Shown here in pieces: positions 10,641 to 18,371 of a stretch of 64,000 bases of DNA (within the stretch, counting starts at the first letter, position 1; the number at the start of each line of letters is the position of its first letter). Source of the stretch: Bradyrhizobium sp. CCGUVB1N3. GTDB taxonomy: Bacteria; Pseudomonadota; Alphaproteobacteria; Rhizobiales; Xanthobacteraceae. The notes under the pieces were generated by a model. That model saw nothing but the letters and a program-made list of their open reading frames with translations. It ran no database searches and was not told the DNA's origin. The stretch spans positions 558,001-622,000 of the forward strand of contig NZ_JANADR010000001.1 of assembly GCF_024199925.1 (NCBI RefSeq), read 5' to 3'. The position numbers and the translations under genes were made by a program.

Positions 10641-11042
10641 GTGGCAGTACAAGGAAAGAACCGTCAGTTTCCGACGGCCTACAAAATAAAGGCGATCAAG
10701 CGGGTTGAGAGAGGCGACGGCGTTCTGCCGGTAGCCCGTGAACTCGGGATTTCTCGCAAGATTCTCCACGACTGGATCAAGGCGTGGAAGGCCGATGGGC
10801 CAGACGGGTTGAACCGCAAGCGCGGACCCAAGCCTGGCCCCCGCAAGCTGAAGCCGCTAGCGACGTACAACGACAAGCGCTCCGCCCTCGCGCTCGCCAA
10901 AGCGCGCATCGCCGAGCTCGAAGGGCTGGTGGGGCGCCAGCAGATGGATCTCGATTTTTTTCGACAAGCCTTGCGCGCCTTGGAGCGGCCGGCAGCGCAA
11001 GGCAAACCCGCATCCGCATCGTCGAAGTCATCCAAGCGATGA
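10641..11042 (+). CDS. IS3-family OrfA (helix-turn-helix protein)
   Basis: 133-residue OrfA with a helix-turn-helix region around residues 14-50 (KAIKRVERGDGVLPVARELG) that should recognise the element ends, followed by a basic linker and a leucine-zipper-like helix around residues 80-110. It starts at GTG 10641 and ends by overlapping the start of orfB in the string ATGA. A run of seven T at 10955-10961 lies in frame for a -1 shift into the orfB frame, as is usual for making the OrfAB transposase. Confidence 0.85.
   Translation: MAVQGKNRQFPTAYKIKAIKRVERGDGVLPVARELGISRKILHDWIKAWKADGPDGLNRKRGPKPGPRKLKPLATYNDKRSALALAKARIAELEGLVGRQQMDLDFFRQALRALERPAAQGKPASASSKSSKR
10955..10961 (+). other. Candidate programmed -1 frameshift site (T7)
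   Basis: Seven consecutive T in the codons GAT TTT TTT CGA of orfA. Slipping back one base moves the ribosome from the orfA frame to the orfB frame, which is open from at least 10784. IS3-family elements make their active transposase by such a shift. A downstream stimulatory structure was not established. Confidence 0.5.
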
Positions 11043-11896
11043 CTTCGCAGGTAACAGACGCAAACGCCGACGTGCAGCGACTATGCCGCCTCGCGGGCCT
11101 GCCGCGCGCGACGTATTACCGCCATCTCGCCAAACGCAGCAGCGAGACAGCAGATTGCGAGCTGCGCGATGTGATCCAGCGCATCTGCCTCAAGCACGTC
11201 TTCTACGGCTATCGGCGGGTGACAGCTGCCCTCCGGCGCCAAGGTATGGCGGTGAATGCCAAGAAAGTTCAGCGGCTTATGCGCCAGGATAATCTGCTCG
11301 CGCAGCGCAAGACGCCGTTCCTGAAGCCGCCTGCGGAACGGCCATCGGGCGTTCTCGTCGTCCCCAATCTGGTCCGCGGCCTGGTGCCATCCGCACCCGA
11401 TCAGATCTGGGTCGCCGACATCACCTATGTCCATCTCGCCAAGACCTTCGCCTATCTCGCCGTCATTCTGGATGCCTTCTCGCGCAAGGCTGTCGGATGG
11501 GCTTTTGAAGACACGCTCGATGCCTCACTCGCCATCGCTGCACTGGAGAAAGCCATCGCCACCAGGAAGCCGGCACCCGGCAGCCTGATCCATCACTCCG
11601 ACCGCGGAGTGCAATATGCGTCCATCGCCTATCGCCAGCGACTGGCCGATCGCGACATCACCATCAGCATGAGCAGGCCGGGCAATCCCTTCGACAACGC
11701 CAAGGCCGAAAGCTTCATGAAGACGCTCAAGGCCGAGCAGGTCAACGGCCGGGCCTTTACTGACCTGGGCGACGCGCGCCGCCACATCAACAGCTTTATC
11801 GCAGAGGTCTACAACAAAGAGCGCCTCCATTCGGCGCTCGGATATCAGTCGCCTCTTGAATTCGAAACCGCGTTCGCCCAAAACAAAGCGCGATAA
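11039..11896 (+). CDS. IS3-family OrfB transposase catalytic subunit
   Basis: Integrase-core (rve) transposase, 285 residues from the ATG at 11039 that overlaps the orfA stop. The DDE residues are visible in IWVADITYV, IHHSDRGVQYAS and NPFDNAKAESFMKTLK, with the closing motif KERLHSALGYQSPLEFE. The frame is open upstream to 10784, consistent with OrfAB fusion by frameshifting. No lesions are seen. Confidence 0.92.
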   Translation: MTSQVTDANADVQRLCRLAGLPRATYYRHLAKRSSETADCELRDVIQRICLKHVFYGYRRVTAALRRQGMAVNAKKVQRLMRQDNLLAQRKTPFLKPPAERPSGVLVVPNLVRGLVPSAPDQIWVADITYVHLAKTFAYLAVILDAFSRKAVGWAFEDTLDASLAIAALEKAIATRKPAPGSLIHHSDRGVQYASIAYRQRLADRDITISMSRPGNPFDNAKAESFMKTLKAEQVNGRAFTDLGDARRHINSFIAEVYNKERLHSALGYQSPLEFETAFAQNKAR

Positions 11897-11957
11897 CGCA
11901 TCGTGACAACCCCGCTGTCACTGAAATTATCGTGTCTCACTTCAGGGGTGCAGTCCA

Positions 11958-13552
11958 TTGGTGTCGAACGTCAGCTGGTTGTTGTTGGTAATGTTGGCGT
12001 TGCCGGCCGTTGACGAGGCGGTGAACAGCAGCTGTTGGTTGTTGGTGAGGGTAGCGCTGCCGGCCGTGGCGTTGGTGTCGAACGTCAACTGATGGTTGTT
12101 GGTGATAACAGCGCTGCCGGCCGTGGAGTTGGAGCTATAGACCAGTGTGGCGTTGTTCGTGATCAGCCTCGACGCAACGCTGTCAAGAATGGTCAGCGTG
12201 CCGGCGCTGACCGTGGTGGCGCCGGTGTAGGTATTGGCGCTCTGGAGGATGAGCGTGCCGGCACCGAGCTTTTCCAGCGTGCCGCTGCCGCTGATGACCC
12301 CGCCAAAGTTGACCGTGTCCGAGCGGTCGAAAATGAGCGCTGCGTTGTCGGTGATATCCCCGGCCACCGAACCGCTGGTGCCGCCATTGCCGAACTGCAA
12401 CGTGCCACCATTGATCGTGGTGCCCCCGGTGTAGGTGTTCGCGCCGGACAGCGTCAGCGTGCCAGTGCCGATCTTCACCAGTGATCCGCCGGTCGCGCCC
12501 GCCGCGGAGCACGTCGGGCTCGTGCCGCAGTCGCTGATCACGCCGCTCACTTCCGTGCTCAGATTGTTGCCGCCGACGGTGAGCTCGCGTGCGCCCAGAA
12601 AGAAATTGCCGGCGCCCGCAATCGAGCCGGCGCTGAGCTTGCCGTCCCCCGCAGGCCCCGTCGACGCGGAAAAATCGACGGTGCCGGCCGTGTTGATGAT
12701 GGCAGCGTTGCCCGCCGTGCTCGTGCCGGAGAAGCTCAGGTAGCTGTTGCTCGTGTTGTTTGTGATGGTCGCATTGCCGGCCGTGCTGGCGGCGGAAAAA
12801 CCCACGGAACCGTTGTTGGCGATGGCGGCGCTGCCGGCCGTGCTCGTGTTCTTGAAATACACGAACATGTTGTTGGTGATGGTGGCGCTGCCGGCCGAGC
12901 TCGTGTCGTTGAAGAGCAGCCGTCCCCCATTTTCGCCGTTGTAATTGATGGTGATGGTGGCGCTGCCGGCCGTGCTGGAATTGTAGAAATTCACGTCACC
13001 ATAGCTGGTGATGGTCGCGGACCCCGCCGTGCTGGTGTTGTAGAAATTCACGGCACTGTAGGGATTGTTGTTGTTGATGGTGGCGCCGCCGGCCGTGCTG
13101 GCGTTGAGGAAATTGACGCCGCCGTCGATGACGTTGATGGTGGCGCTGCCGCCGTTGATGACGATGCCCGCGCCGTTGAAATTCAGCAACTGGCCGCTGG
13201 TGAAGGTGTAATTTCCCGCCCCGGCATTGAACGTCCAGCCGCCGACGTTCGTCGTGTTGGCTTCGTCGTTGCCGGGAAGTGACAGGCTGGTGGTGTTCGA
13301 GGCGCCGAAGGAGGCGGTGCCCGTCGGCACCGTGCCGGTGCTCCAACTGGTGTCGAAGTCATAGCGATTGCTGTTGGGAGACGCGAGCCAGGTCGCGTCC
13401 TGCGCACGAGCCGGCGTCGCCGGCAGCGACCAGGCCAAGGCCAGCGCCGACGACGTCAGCAGCGCGGCCCGCAGCCGGCGGGGCGCTGTGAGGCGTTCTC
13501 GTCCCGGCCTTAGGGCTCCGCCCAGCGCGCGGACGTGCCGCCTACCACGCAT
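11958..13552 (-). pseudogene. Autotransporter B, N-terminal fragment (signal peptide and passenger)
   Basis: About 530 codons that begin with a long signal region (RRLRAALLTSSALALAWSLP, cut near ARAQ) and continue with passenger repeats of the form STAGSATITNN. The frame runs into the IS3-family element and stops at 11942 after a few foreign codons. The only in-frame ATG (13552) overlaps the stop codon of the upstream autotransporter gene, with no evident ribosome-binding site, so translation may depend on coupling. Joined on paper with the fragments at 8918-10579 and 7188-7520 it gives one frame of 1,192 codons. Confidence 0.85.
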
Positions 13553-16500
13553 AACGCACCGTGCCCTTGCCGGCGTAGGAGCGCGTTACGTTGGAGAACT
13601 CGCCCTCGAAGCTTGCCGCCGCCGACCAGCCGTTCAGCCATTTCATCTCAGCGGAGGCGGTGGTGAGGGCGGAGTCGCTGGCGGCCCGCGCGCCGTTGAC
13701 GACGAAGCTTGCACCGGGGAGGGCCTGGAAGGTCGCGGCGACGGAGTGATCCGGATTGAAGTCGTGCGCCCAGGCTGCGCGGCCGCGCAGGGTGAGAACG
13801 CCATTCGCCATGGCAAACGATTTGTCGGTGCGGAGGCCGAGCTCGCTACGTGGATCGGTGACGCTCTTGGCGCCGTAGGCGAGGGCGAAGGCATTGCTGC
13901 CCGAGACGACGGACTCTGCATAGCCGGGCAGGTTGAACGTCGTGAACTGGCCCGCGGCATAGGGCGTCACGCCGATGCCGCCGATCCACGGCGCAACGAA
14001 GCGATAGCCGCCTTCGATACGGCCGCTCCACGCATTGGCATTGAACTCGGCGCGCAGGCGATCGACGCCGGCGAGCGTCACCGTGCGATCGGTGGTGACG
14101 TCCTGCCAGCCATAGGCCAGCGCGGCGGAGATGTAGCTCGGGCCGTTGGCGTGGCGGAGATAGGCGCCGGCCTGGAACAGGTCGGAGCGGCCGGTGCCGC
14201 CGCCCGTCACGGAGAAGCTGGTGCCGCCGCCGGCGAGCGCGAAGCCGGCCAGCGTCTGCGGTGAGAAAGCGTATTCTGCGCCGGCGGCGGTGCCGAACAG
14301 GCGGCTGGTCGTGCTGTTCGATCCCTGCGCGGTGCTGCCATCCGTTGTCTGCGATCCGGCGAAGCCGGAAGCCCACACGTTCCAGCGCTGCTCAAAGGTT
14401 GGCGCCTTGGCCAGCATCGCAAAGGCGTCGCGCGCAGCACCCGCCGGCGCGCTGTCCGCATAGGCCGGCGGAGCGGAGCCGCCGGTGTCGCGGCCCGCGC
14501 CGGAGGGATCGGTGAGCAGGCCCATGAACTGGCCCATCGCCTGGAACGTGGTCCCTTGCGACCCCGCCGCCGTCTCGCCGGAGGCCTGCGTCAGGCCGGC
14601 CGCGGTCAGCCCGCTATAGACCAGCGAGATGCCGCCGTTGGTATTGAACGAGTTGATGATGGCATTGCCGACACTTTGCTGGTTGCCGCTCAGCCCGCTG
14701 CCTGACGGCGCAACGAAGTTCAGAACGAGGTTCAGATAGGCATGCGTGCCGTCGTAGCTCACCGTACTGTGGAAGTTCGACGGCAGGTTGGTCTGGACGA
14801 CCGAACCGAATGTGCCGTTGATGCTGCCAGCGGTCAGGATGGTGTATTGCTTGTTGACGTAGCTGCCATTGGCATAGACCGCCTGGAGCGTCGATCCGCC
14901 CAGCGTCGCCGTGCCCGAGACGTTGGCGTAGCTCGACGTCGCCGGATTGATCTGCACCATGTAGAAGGCACCGGATTGCAGCGCGAGGCTGCCCGCGACG
15001 GTCAGCGACGAGTTGGCGGTGCCGTTGCCGGCCAGGAGCGTGCCGCCGGCGTTGACGGTCGTGGTGCCCACGGTGCCGCCGCCGCCCAGGGTTGCGCCGC
15101 TGTTGACGGTGACGCTGCTCGACGCTGCGATCGATCCGTTCACGACGAGCGCACCGCCATCGACAATGGTCGCGCCGGTGTAGGTGTTGACGCCCGAGAG
15201 CGTCAGTGTGCCGGTACCGACCTTGATCAGCGACGTTCCGGTCGCACTCCCGTCGCCGGTGAGCACGCCGGTCACTTCAGTCGACAGATTGCTGCTGCCG
15301 ACCGTCAGTTCAATGCTATTGAGGTCGAAGCGTCCGTTGCCGGCGATCGAGCCGGCGGTGAGTTTGCCGTCGCTGCTCGGGCCGGGGGTCCAAAAGTTGA
15401 TCACGGCGGTGGACGCGGTGTTGATGAGCTGCGCGTTGTCTGGCGTCGAATTGCCGTCGAACAGCACATTGCCGCTGTTGATGATGATCGCGTTGCCGGC
15501 CGTGGAGTTGCCGTAGAACGCCAATTGCGCGTTGTTGGTGATGGTCGTGCTGCCGGCCGTGGTATCGAGGAACACCAGCTTGCCGTCGGCAATCGTCACG
15601 CCGGAAAATGTGTCTGCGCCGGTCAAGGTCAGCGTGCCGGCGCCGGACTTGGTCAACCCGCCGCCGCTGAGACCCTGGCTGACGGTGAAATTGTTGGCTG
15701 CATCCGCAATGTCGAACGTGCCGCCTGCGGCGCTCCAGTTGATGGTGCGTGCGGTGGTGTTGAAGGTCGTGCCCGTGATTTGCAAGGCGCCGCCCTTGAA
15801 GGTCAGACTGCCCGCGAGGTCGCCGAGATTGGCTTCGGACGCGACGCTGACAGTGCCGCCGGCGAAGGTGGTGCCGCCGGTATAGGTGTTGGTGCCCGTG
15901 AGCGTCAGCGTGCCGGTGCCGGTCTTCACCAGCGACCCGCCCGTGGCGCCGCTATAGCCGCCGTCGGCGATCACGCCGCTGACGGTGGTCGACAGATTGT
16001 TGCTGCCAACCGTCAGCTCGATGGCGCCGAGATAGAAGGTGCCGTCGCCGGCGATCGAGCCGGCGCTGAGCTTGTTGTCGCCGTTCGGGCCGGAGCTGCC
16101 GGAGAAATCGAAGAAGGTGTTGGCCCCGTTGTTGATCAACTGCGCATTGCCGGCGGTAGCATTGTCCCGGAACCAGGTCATTCCGTTGGGGTTGATGGGG
16201 CCGCCGGTATTGTTGGTGATGACGGCGTTGCCGGCGGTGCTGGTGCCGGTGAATGACAGATTGTAGGTGTTGTTGATGGTTGCGCTGCCGGCCGTGCTGG
16301 CGCTGTTGAACGACGCCGCAAAGTTGTTGGTGATGGTTGCGCTGGCCGCAGTGCTCGAGTTCCCGAAGTTCAAGCTGCCATTGTTGGTGATGGCAGCGCT
16401 TCCGGCCGTGCTGTTTTGACGGAAGTCGATTGAGTTGGTGCTGGTGATGACGGCATTGCCGGCGGTGCTCGACCCGCCGAAAGAAAGCGATCCGTCGTTG

Positions 16501-18215
16501 TTGATGGTTGCGGTGCCGGCTGTGCTGGTGTTGAGAAAATACGCGTAGCCCAAGTTGTTGACGGTGATGGTCGCGCTGCCAGCCGTGCTGGTGTTGCGGA
16601 AAGACAATTGGCCGTTGGCCGTGATGGTGGCGCTGCCGGCCGAACTCGCATCGTAGAAACCTATGAAAGTATAGCTGCTGCCGCCGCCGATGATGGCGTT
16701 CGCGGCCGTGCTCGAGTCCTGGAAGATGACCTGGCCGGTGCTGGAATTGGTGATGGTGGCACTGCCGGCCGAGCTCGTGCCGTAGAAGTATGTCAAGCCG
16801 TCGTTGTTGATGGTCGCGTGACCGGCCGTGCTGTTGTCGTAGAACGCCGTCGTTCTGTTGTTGGCGTTATTGATGGTTGCGCTCGCTGCCGTGCTGGCGT
16901 CGCGGAAATAGAACGTGCCGTAGATGTCGTTGCTGAGGTTCGCGGTTCCGGCCGAGCTTATGTTGTGAAAGGTCACGGCGTAGGTGGTATCGGTGGTACT
17001 GTTGATGATCGTGGCGCTTCCGGCCGTGCTCTGGTCGTAGAAGTCGATGGTGCCGTGTCCCGTGCTGGTGATCGTGGCGCTGCCGGCGCTGCTTGTGTTG
17101 CGGAAGATCACGGCCCCTTCGTTGGAGATGCTGGTGACGCCGCTGGTGTTGGCGTTGACGACGTCGAACGTGCCGCTGGCGCCAACGGTAACGGTCCCCA
17201 GAATCGTGCCGACGCTGGCGGCCGTGCCGAGCTGTAACGTGCCGCCATTGATCGTGGTGCCACCGGTGTAGGTGTTCGCGCCGGACAGCGTCAGCGTGCC
17301 GGTGCCGATCTTGACCAGCGAGCCGCCGGTGCCGGCGATGACGCCGCTCACCTCGGTCGAGGAATTGTTGGAGCCGACGGTCAGCTCATTGGCGCCGAGC
17401 AGGTACAAGCCCGCGCCCGCGATCGAGCCGGCGCTGATCTTGTTGTCGCCGTTGAGGCCCGCGGTCTGGCTGAAGTCGACCAAGGCGTTGGCATTGTTGA
17501 CGATCGCCGCAGCGCCGGCCGTGCTGTTGTCCTGAAAGGTGACGCTACCATTGACGGTGATGGTTGCGGTGCCGGCCGTGCTGTAGTCCTGGAAGGTGAT
17601 GCCGCCATTGTTGGTGATGGTGGCGCTGCCGGCGGTGCTGTAGTCATAGAAAAAGAGGAGGTTGGTGTTGGTGATGGCTGCGTTGCCCGCAGTGCTGTTG
17701 CCGTAAAAGATCGTCGTGCTGCCGTTGTTGTTTGTAATGGTTGCGTTGCCGGCCGTGCTGCTGTCGCCGAATTGAAGAAGGGAGCTGTTGTTGTTGATTG
17801 TCGCCCCGCCGGCCGTGCTGGTGTTCTGGAAAGCCAGCGAGGAGTTGTTCGTGATGGTGGCGCTGCCGCCGTTGATGGTGATGCCGGCGCCCGTGAAGTT
17901 CAGCGAGTTGCTGACGTTAAAGGTGTAGTTCGAGGCGCCGGCATTGAAGGTCCAGCCGCCGACGCTGGCGCTCGAAATCACCAGGCTGGTGGTATCAGAG
18001 GCGCCGAAGGTGGCCGTGCCCACCGGCACGAAGCCGCCGCTCCAGTTGGAGCCGGTGTTATAGTCGTTGCTGCTGGGAGAGGTGAGCCAGGTGCCATCCG
18101 ACGCGCCGCGGGAGGGCGTGGCCGGCAGCATCCAGGCCAAAACCAGCGCCGACGACGTCAACAGCGCGGCCCGCAGCCGGCGGGTCGCTTTGAAACAATC
18201 TTTCCCCGTCTTCAC
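13542..18215 (-). CDS. Autotransporter A, intact, with short-repeat passenger
   Basis: Type Va-like autotransporter of about 1,557 residues. An extended signal region (RRLRAALLTSSALVLAW, cut near PSRGAS) precedes a long passenger of STAG-SATITNNG-type repeats and PATR segments (GTGTLTLSGANTYTGGTT), then a C-terminal beta-barrel of about 290 residues ending VRYAW. The passenger should form a beta-helix on the cell surface; no protease triad or known adhesin domain was recognised. The frame reaches a TTG at 18227, but GTG at 18215 is about five bases after GGGGGAT and is preferred. The gene is divergent from a winged-helix/TPR regulator, and autotransporter B follows with an 11-nt overlap. Confidence 0.85.
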   Translation of the reverse strand: MKTGKDCFKATRRLRAALLTSSALVLAWMLPATPSRGASDGTWLTSPSSNDYNTGSNWSGGFVPVGTATFGASDTTSLVISSASVGGWTFNAGASNYTFNVSNSLNFTGAGITINGGSATITNNSSLAFQNTSTAGGATINNNSSLLQFGDSSTAGNATITNNNGSTTIFYGNSTAGNAAITNTNLLFFYDYSTAGSATITNNGGITFQDYSTAGTATITVNGSVTFQDNSTAGAAAIVNNANALVDFSQTAGLNGDNKISAGSIAGAGLYLLGANELTVGSNNSSTEVSGVIAGTGGSLVKIGTGTLTLSGANTYTGGTTINGGTLQLGTAASVGTILGTVTVGASGTFDVVNANTSGVTSISNEGAVIFRNTSSAGSATITSTGHGTIDFYDQSTAGSATIINSTTDTTYAVTFHNISSAGTANLSNDIYGTFYFRDASTAASATINNANNRTTAFYDNSTAGHATINNDGLTYFYGTSSAGSATITNSSTGQVIFQDSSTAANAIIGGGSSYTFIGFYDASSAGSATITANGQLSFRNTSTAGSATITVNNLGYAYFLNTSTAGTATINNDGSLSFGGSSTAGNAVITSTNSIDFRQNSTAGSAAITNNGSLNFGNSSTAASATITNNFAASFNSASTAGSATINNTYNLSFTGTSTAGNAVITNNTGGPINPNGMTWFRDNATAGNAQLINNGANTFFDFSGSSGPNGDNKLSAGSIAGDGTFYLGAIELTVGSNNLSTTVSGVIADGGYSGATGGSLVKTGTGTLTLTGTNTYTGGTTFAGGTVSVASEANLGDLAGSLTFKGGALQITGTTFNTTARTINWSAAGGTFDIADAANNFTVSQGLSGGGLTKSGAGTLTLTGADTFSGVTIADGKLVFLDTTAGSTTITNNAQLAFYGNSTAGNAIIINSGNVLFDGNSTPDNAQLINTASTAVINFWTPGPSSDGKLTAGSIAGNGRFDLNSIELTVGSSNLSTEVTGVLTGDGSATGTSLIKVGTGTLTLSGVNTYTGATIVDGGALVVNGSIAASSSVTVNSGATLGGGGTVGTTTVNAGGTLLAGNGTANSSLTVAGSLALQSGAFYMVQINPATSSYANVSGTATLGGSTLQAVYANGSYVNKQYTILTAGSINGTFGSVVQTNLPSNFHSTVSYDGTHAYLNLVLNFVAPSGSGLSGNQQSVGNAIINSFNTNGGISLVYSGLTAAGLTQASGETAAGSQGTTFQAMGQFMGLLTDPSGAGRDTGGSAPPAYADSAPAGAARDAFAMLAKAPTFEQRWNVWASGFAGSQTTDGSTAQGSNSTTSRLFGTAAGAEYAFSPQTLAGFALAGGGTSFSVTGGGTGRSDLFQAGAYLRHANGPSYISAALAYGWQDVTTDRTVTLAGVDRLRAEFNANAWSGRIEGGYRFVAPWIGGIGVTPYAAGQFTTFNLPGYAESVVSGSNAFALAYGAKSVTDPRSELGLRTDKSFAMANGVLTLRGRAAWAHDFNPDHSVAATFQALPGASFVVNGARAASDSALTTASAEMKWLNGWSAAASFEGEFSNVTRSYAGKGTVRYAW
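15430..17840 (-). repeat. Passenger-coding short tandem repeats
   Basis: Inside autotransporter A the coding sequence repeats every 57-75 bases. The core encodes (N/S)(S/T)STAG(S/N)A(T/V)I(T/I)NNG followed by a variable hydrophobic strand such as LSFGGS or VIFQDS; on the plus strand it shows as repeated GGTGATGGTGGCGCTGCCGG. Spacing varies, so this is a degenerate protein repeat and not a satellite. The same unit occurs in autotransporter B (11960-13150). Confidence 0.75.
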
Positions 18216-18301
18216 CACATCCCCCAAACCGCACGAACCGCGAGTCCTCGACGGGATTCATCGCATTGGGGCCGCAGGGGTGTCCTGATAAGGGGGCGGT
18301 C

Positions 18302-18340
18302 AGTTTCTGAAAGTTTCTGATATTTCCGTTTCAGAGAAAC
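18302..18340. promoter_or_regulatory. Putative regulator-binding repeats between autotransporter A and its regulator
   Basis: The 150-bp divergent gap holds two direct repeats AGTTTCTGA that start exactly 10 bp apart (18302 and 18312), followed by the inverted repeat GTTTC-AGA-GAAAC (18328-18340). Direct repeats in helical phase are the usual target type of OmpR-like winged-helix proteins. The 11-mer AGTTTCTGAAA recurs in the other autotransporter/regulator gap at 22988. Binding by the neighbouring regulator is an inference. Confidence 0.55.
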
Positions 18341-18371
18341 TTTTCGGGCTTTTTCGACACAGTTCCTCTAT

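Larger units (their letters stand above)
10580..11957. mobile_element. IS3-family insertion sequence, complete (IS150-like ends)
   Basis: Element of 1,378 bp with long inverted ends that start TGGACTGCACCCCTGAAG and continue with GAGACACGATAATTTCAGTG on both sides with a single mismatch. A 4-bp target repeat TTGG is at 10576-10579 and 11958-11961. It contains overlapping orfA and orfB on the plus strand. Taking out 10580-11961 rebuilds the bases GTGGCGTTGGTGTCGAACGT, which match the neighbouring passenger repeat at 12065-12085 and restore the reading frame of the host gene. The end bases resemble the IS150 group; that subgroup is a guess from memory of the ends. Confidence 0.9.

Noticed and set aside
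11960..13150. Regularly spaced repeats that look like a CRISPR array
   Set aside because: The units are degenerate, in frame, and encode the STAG passenger repeat of an autotransporter; repeat length and spacing vary and no cas gene is present.
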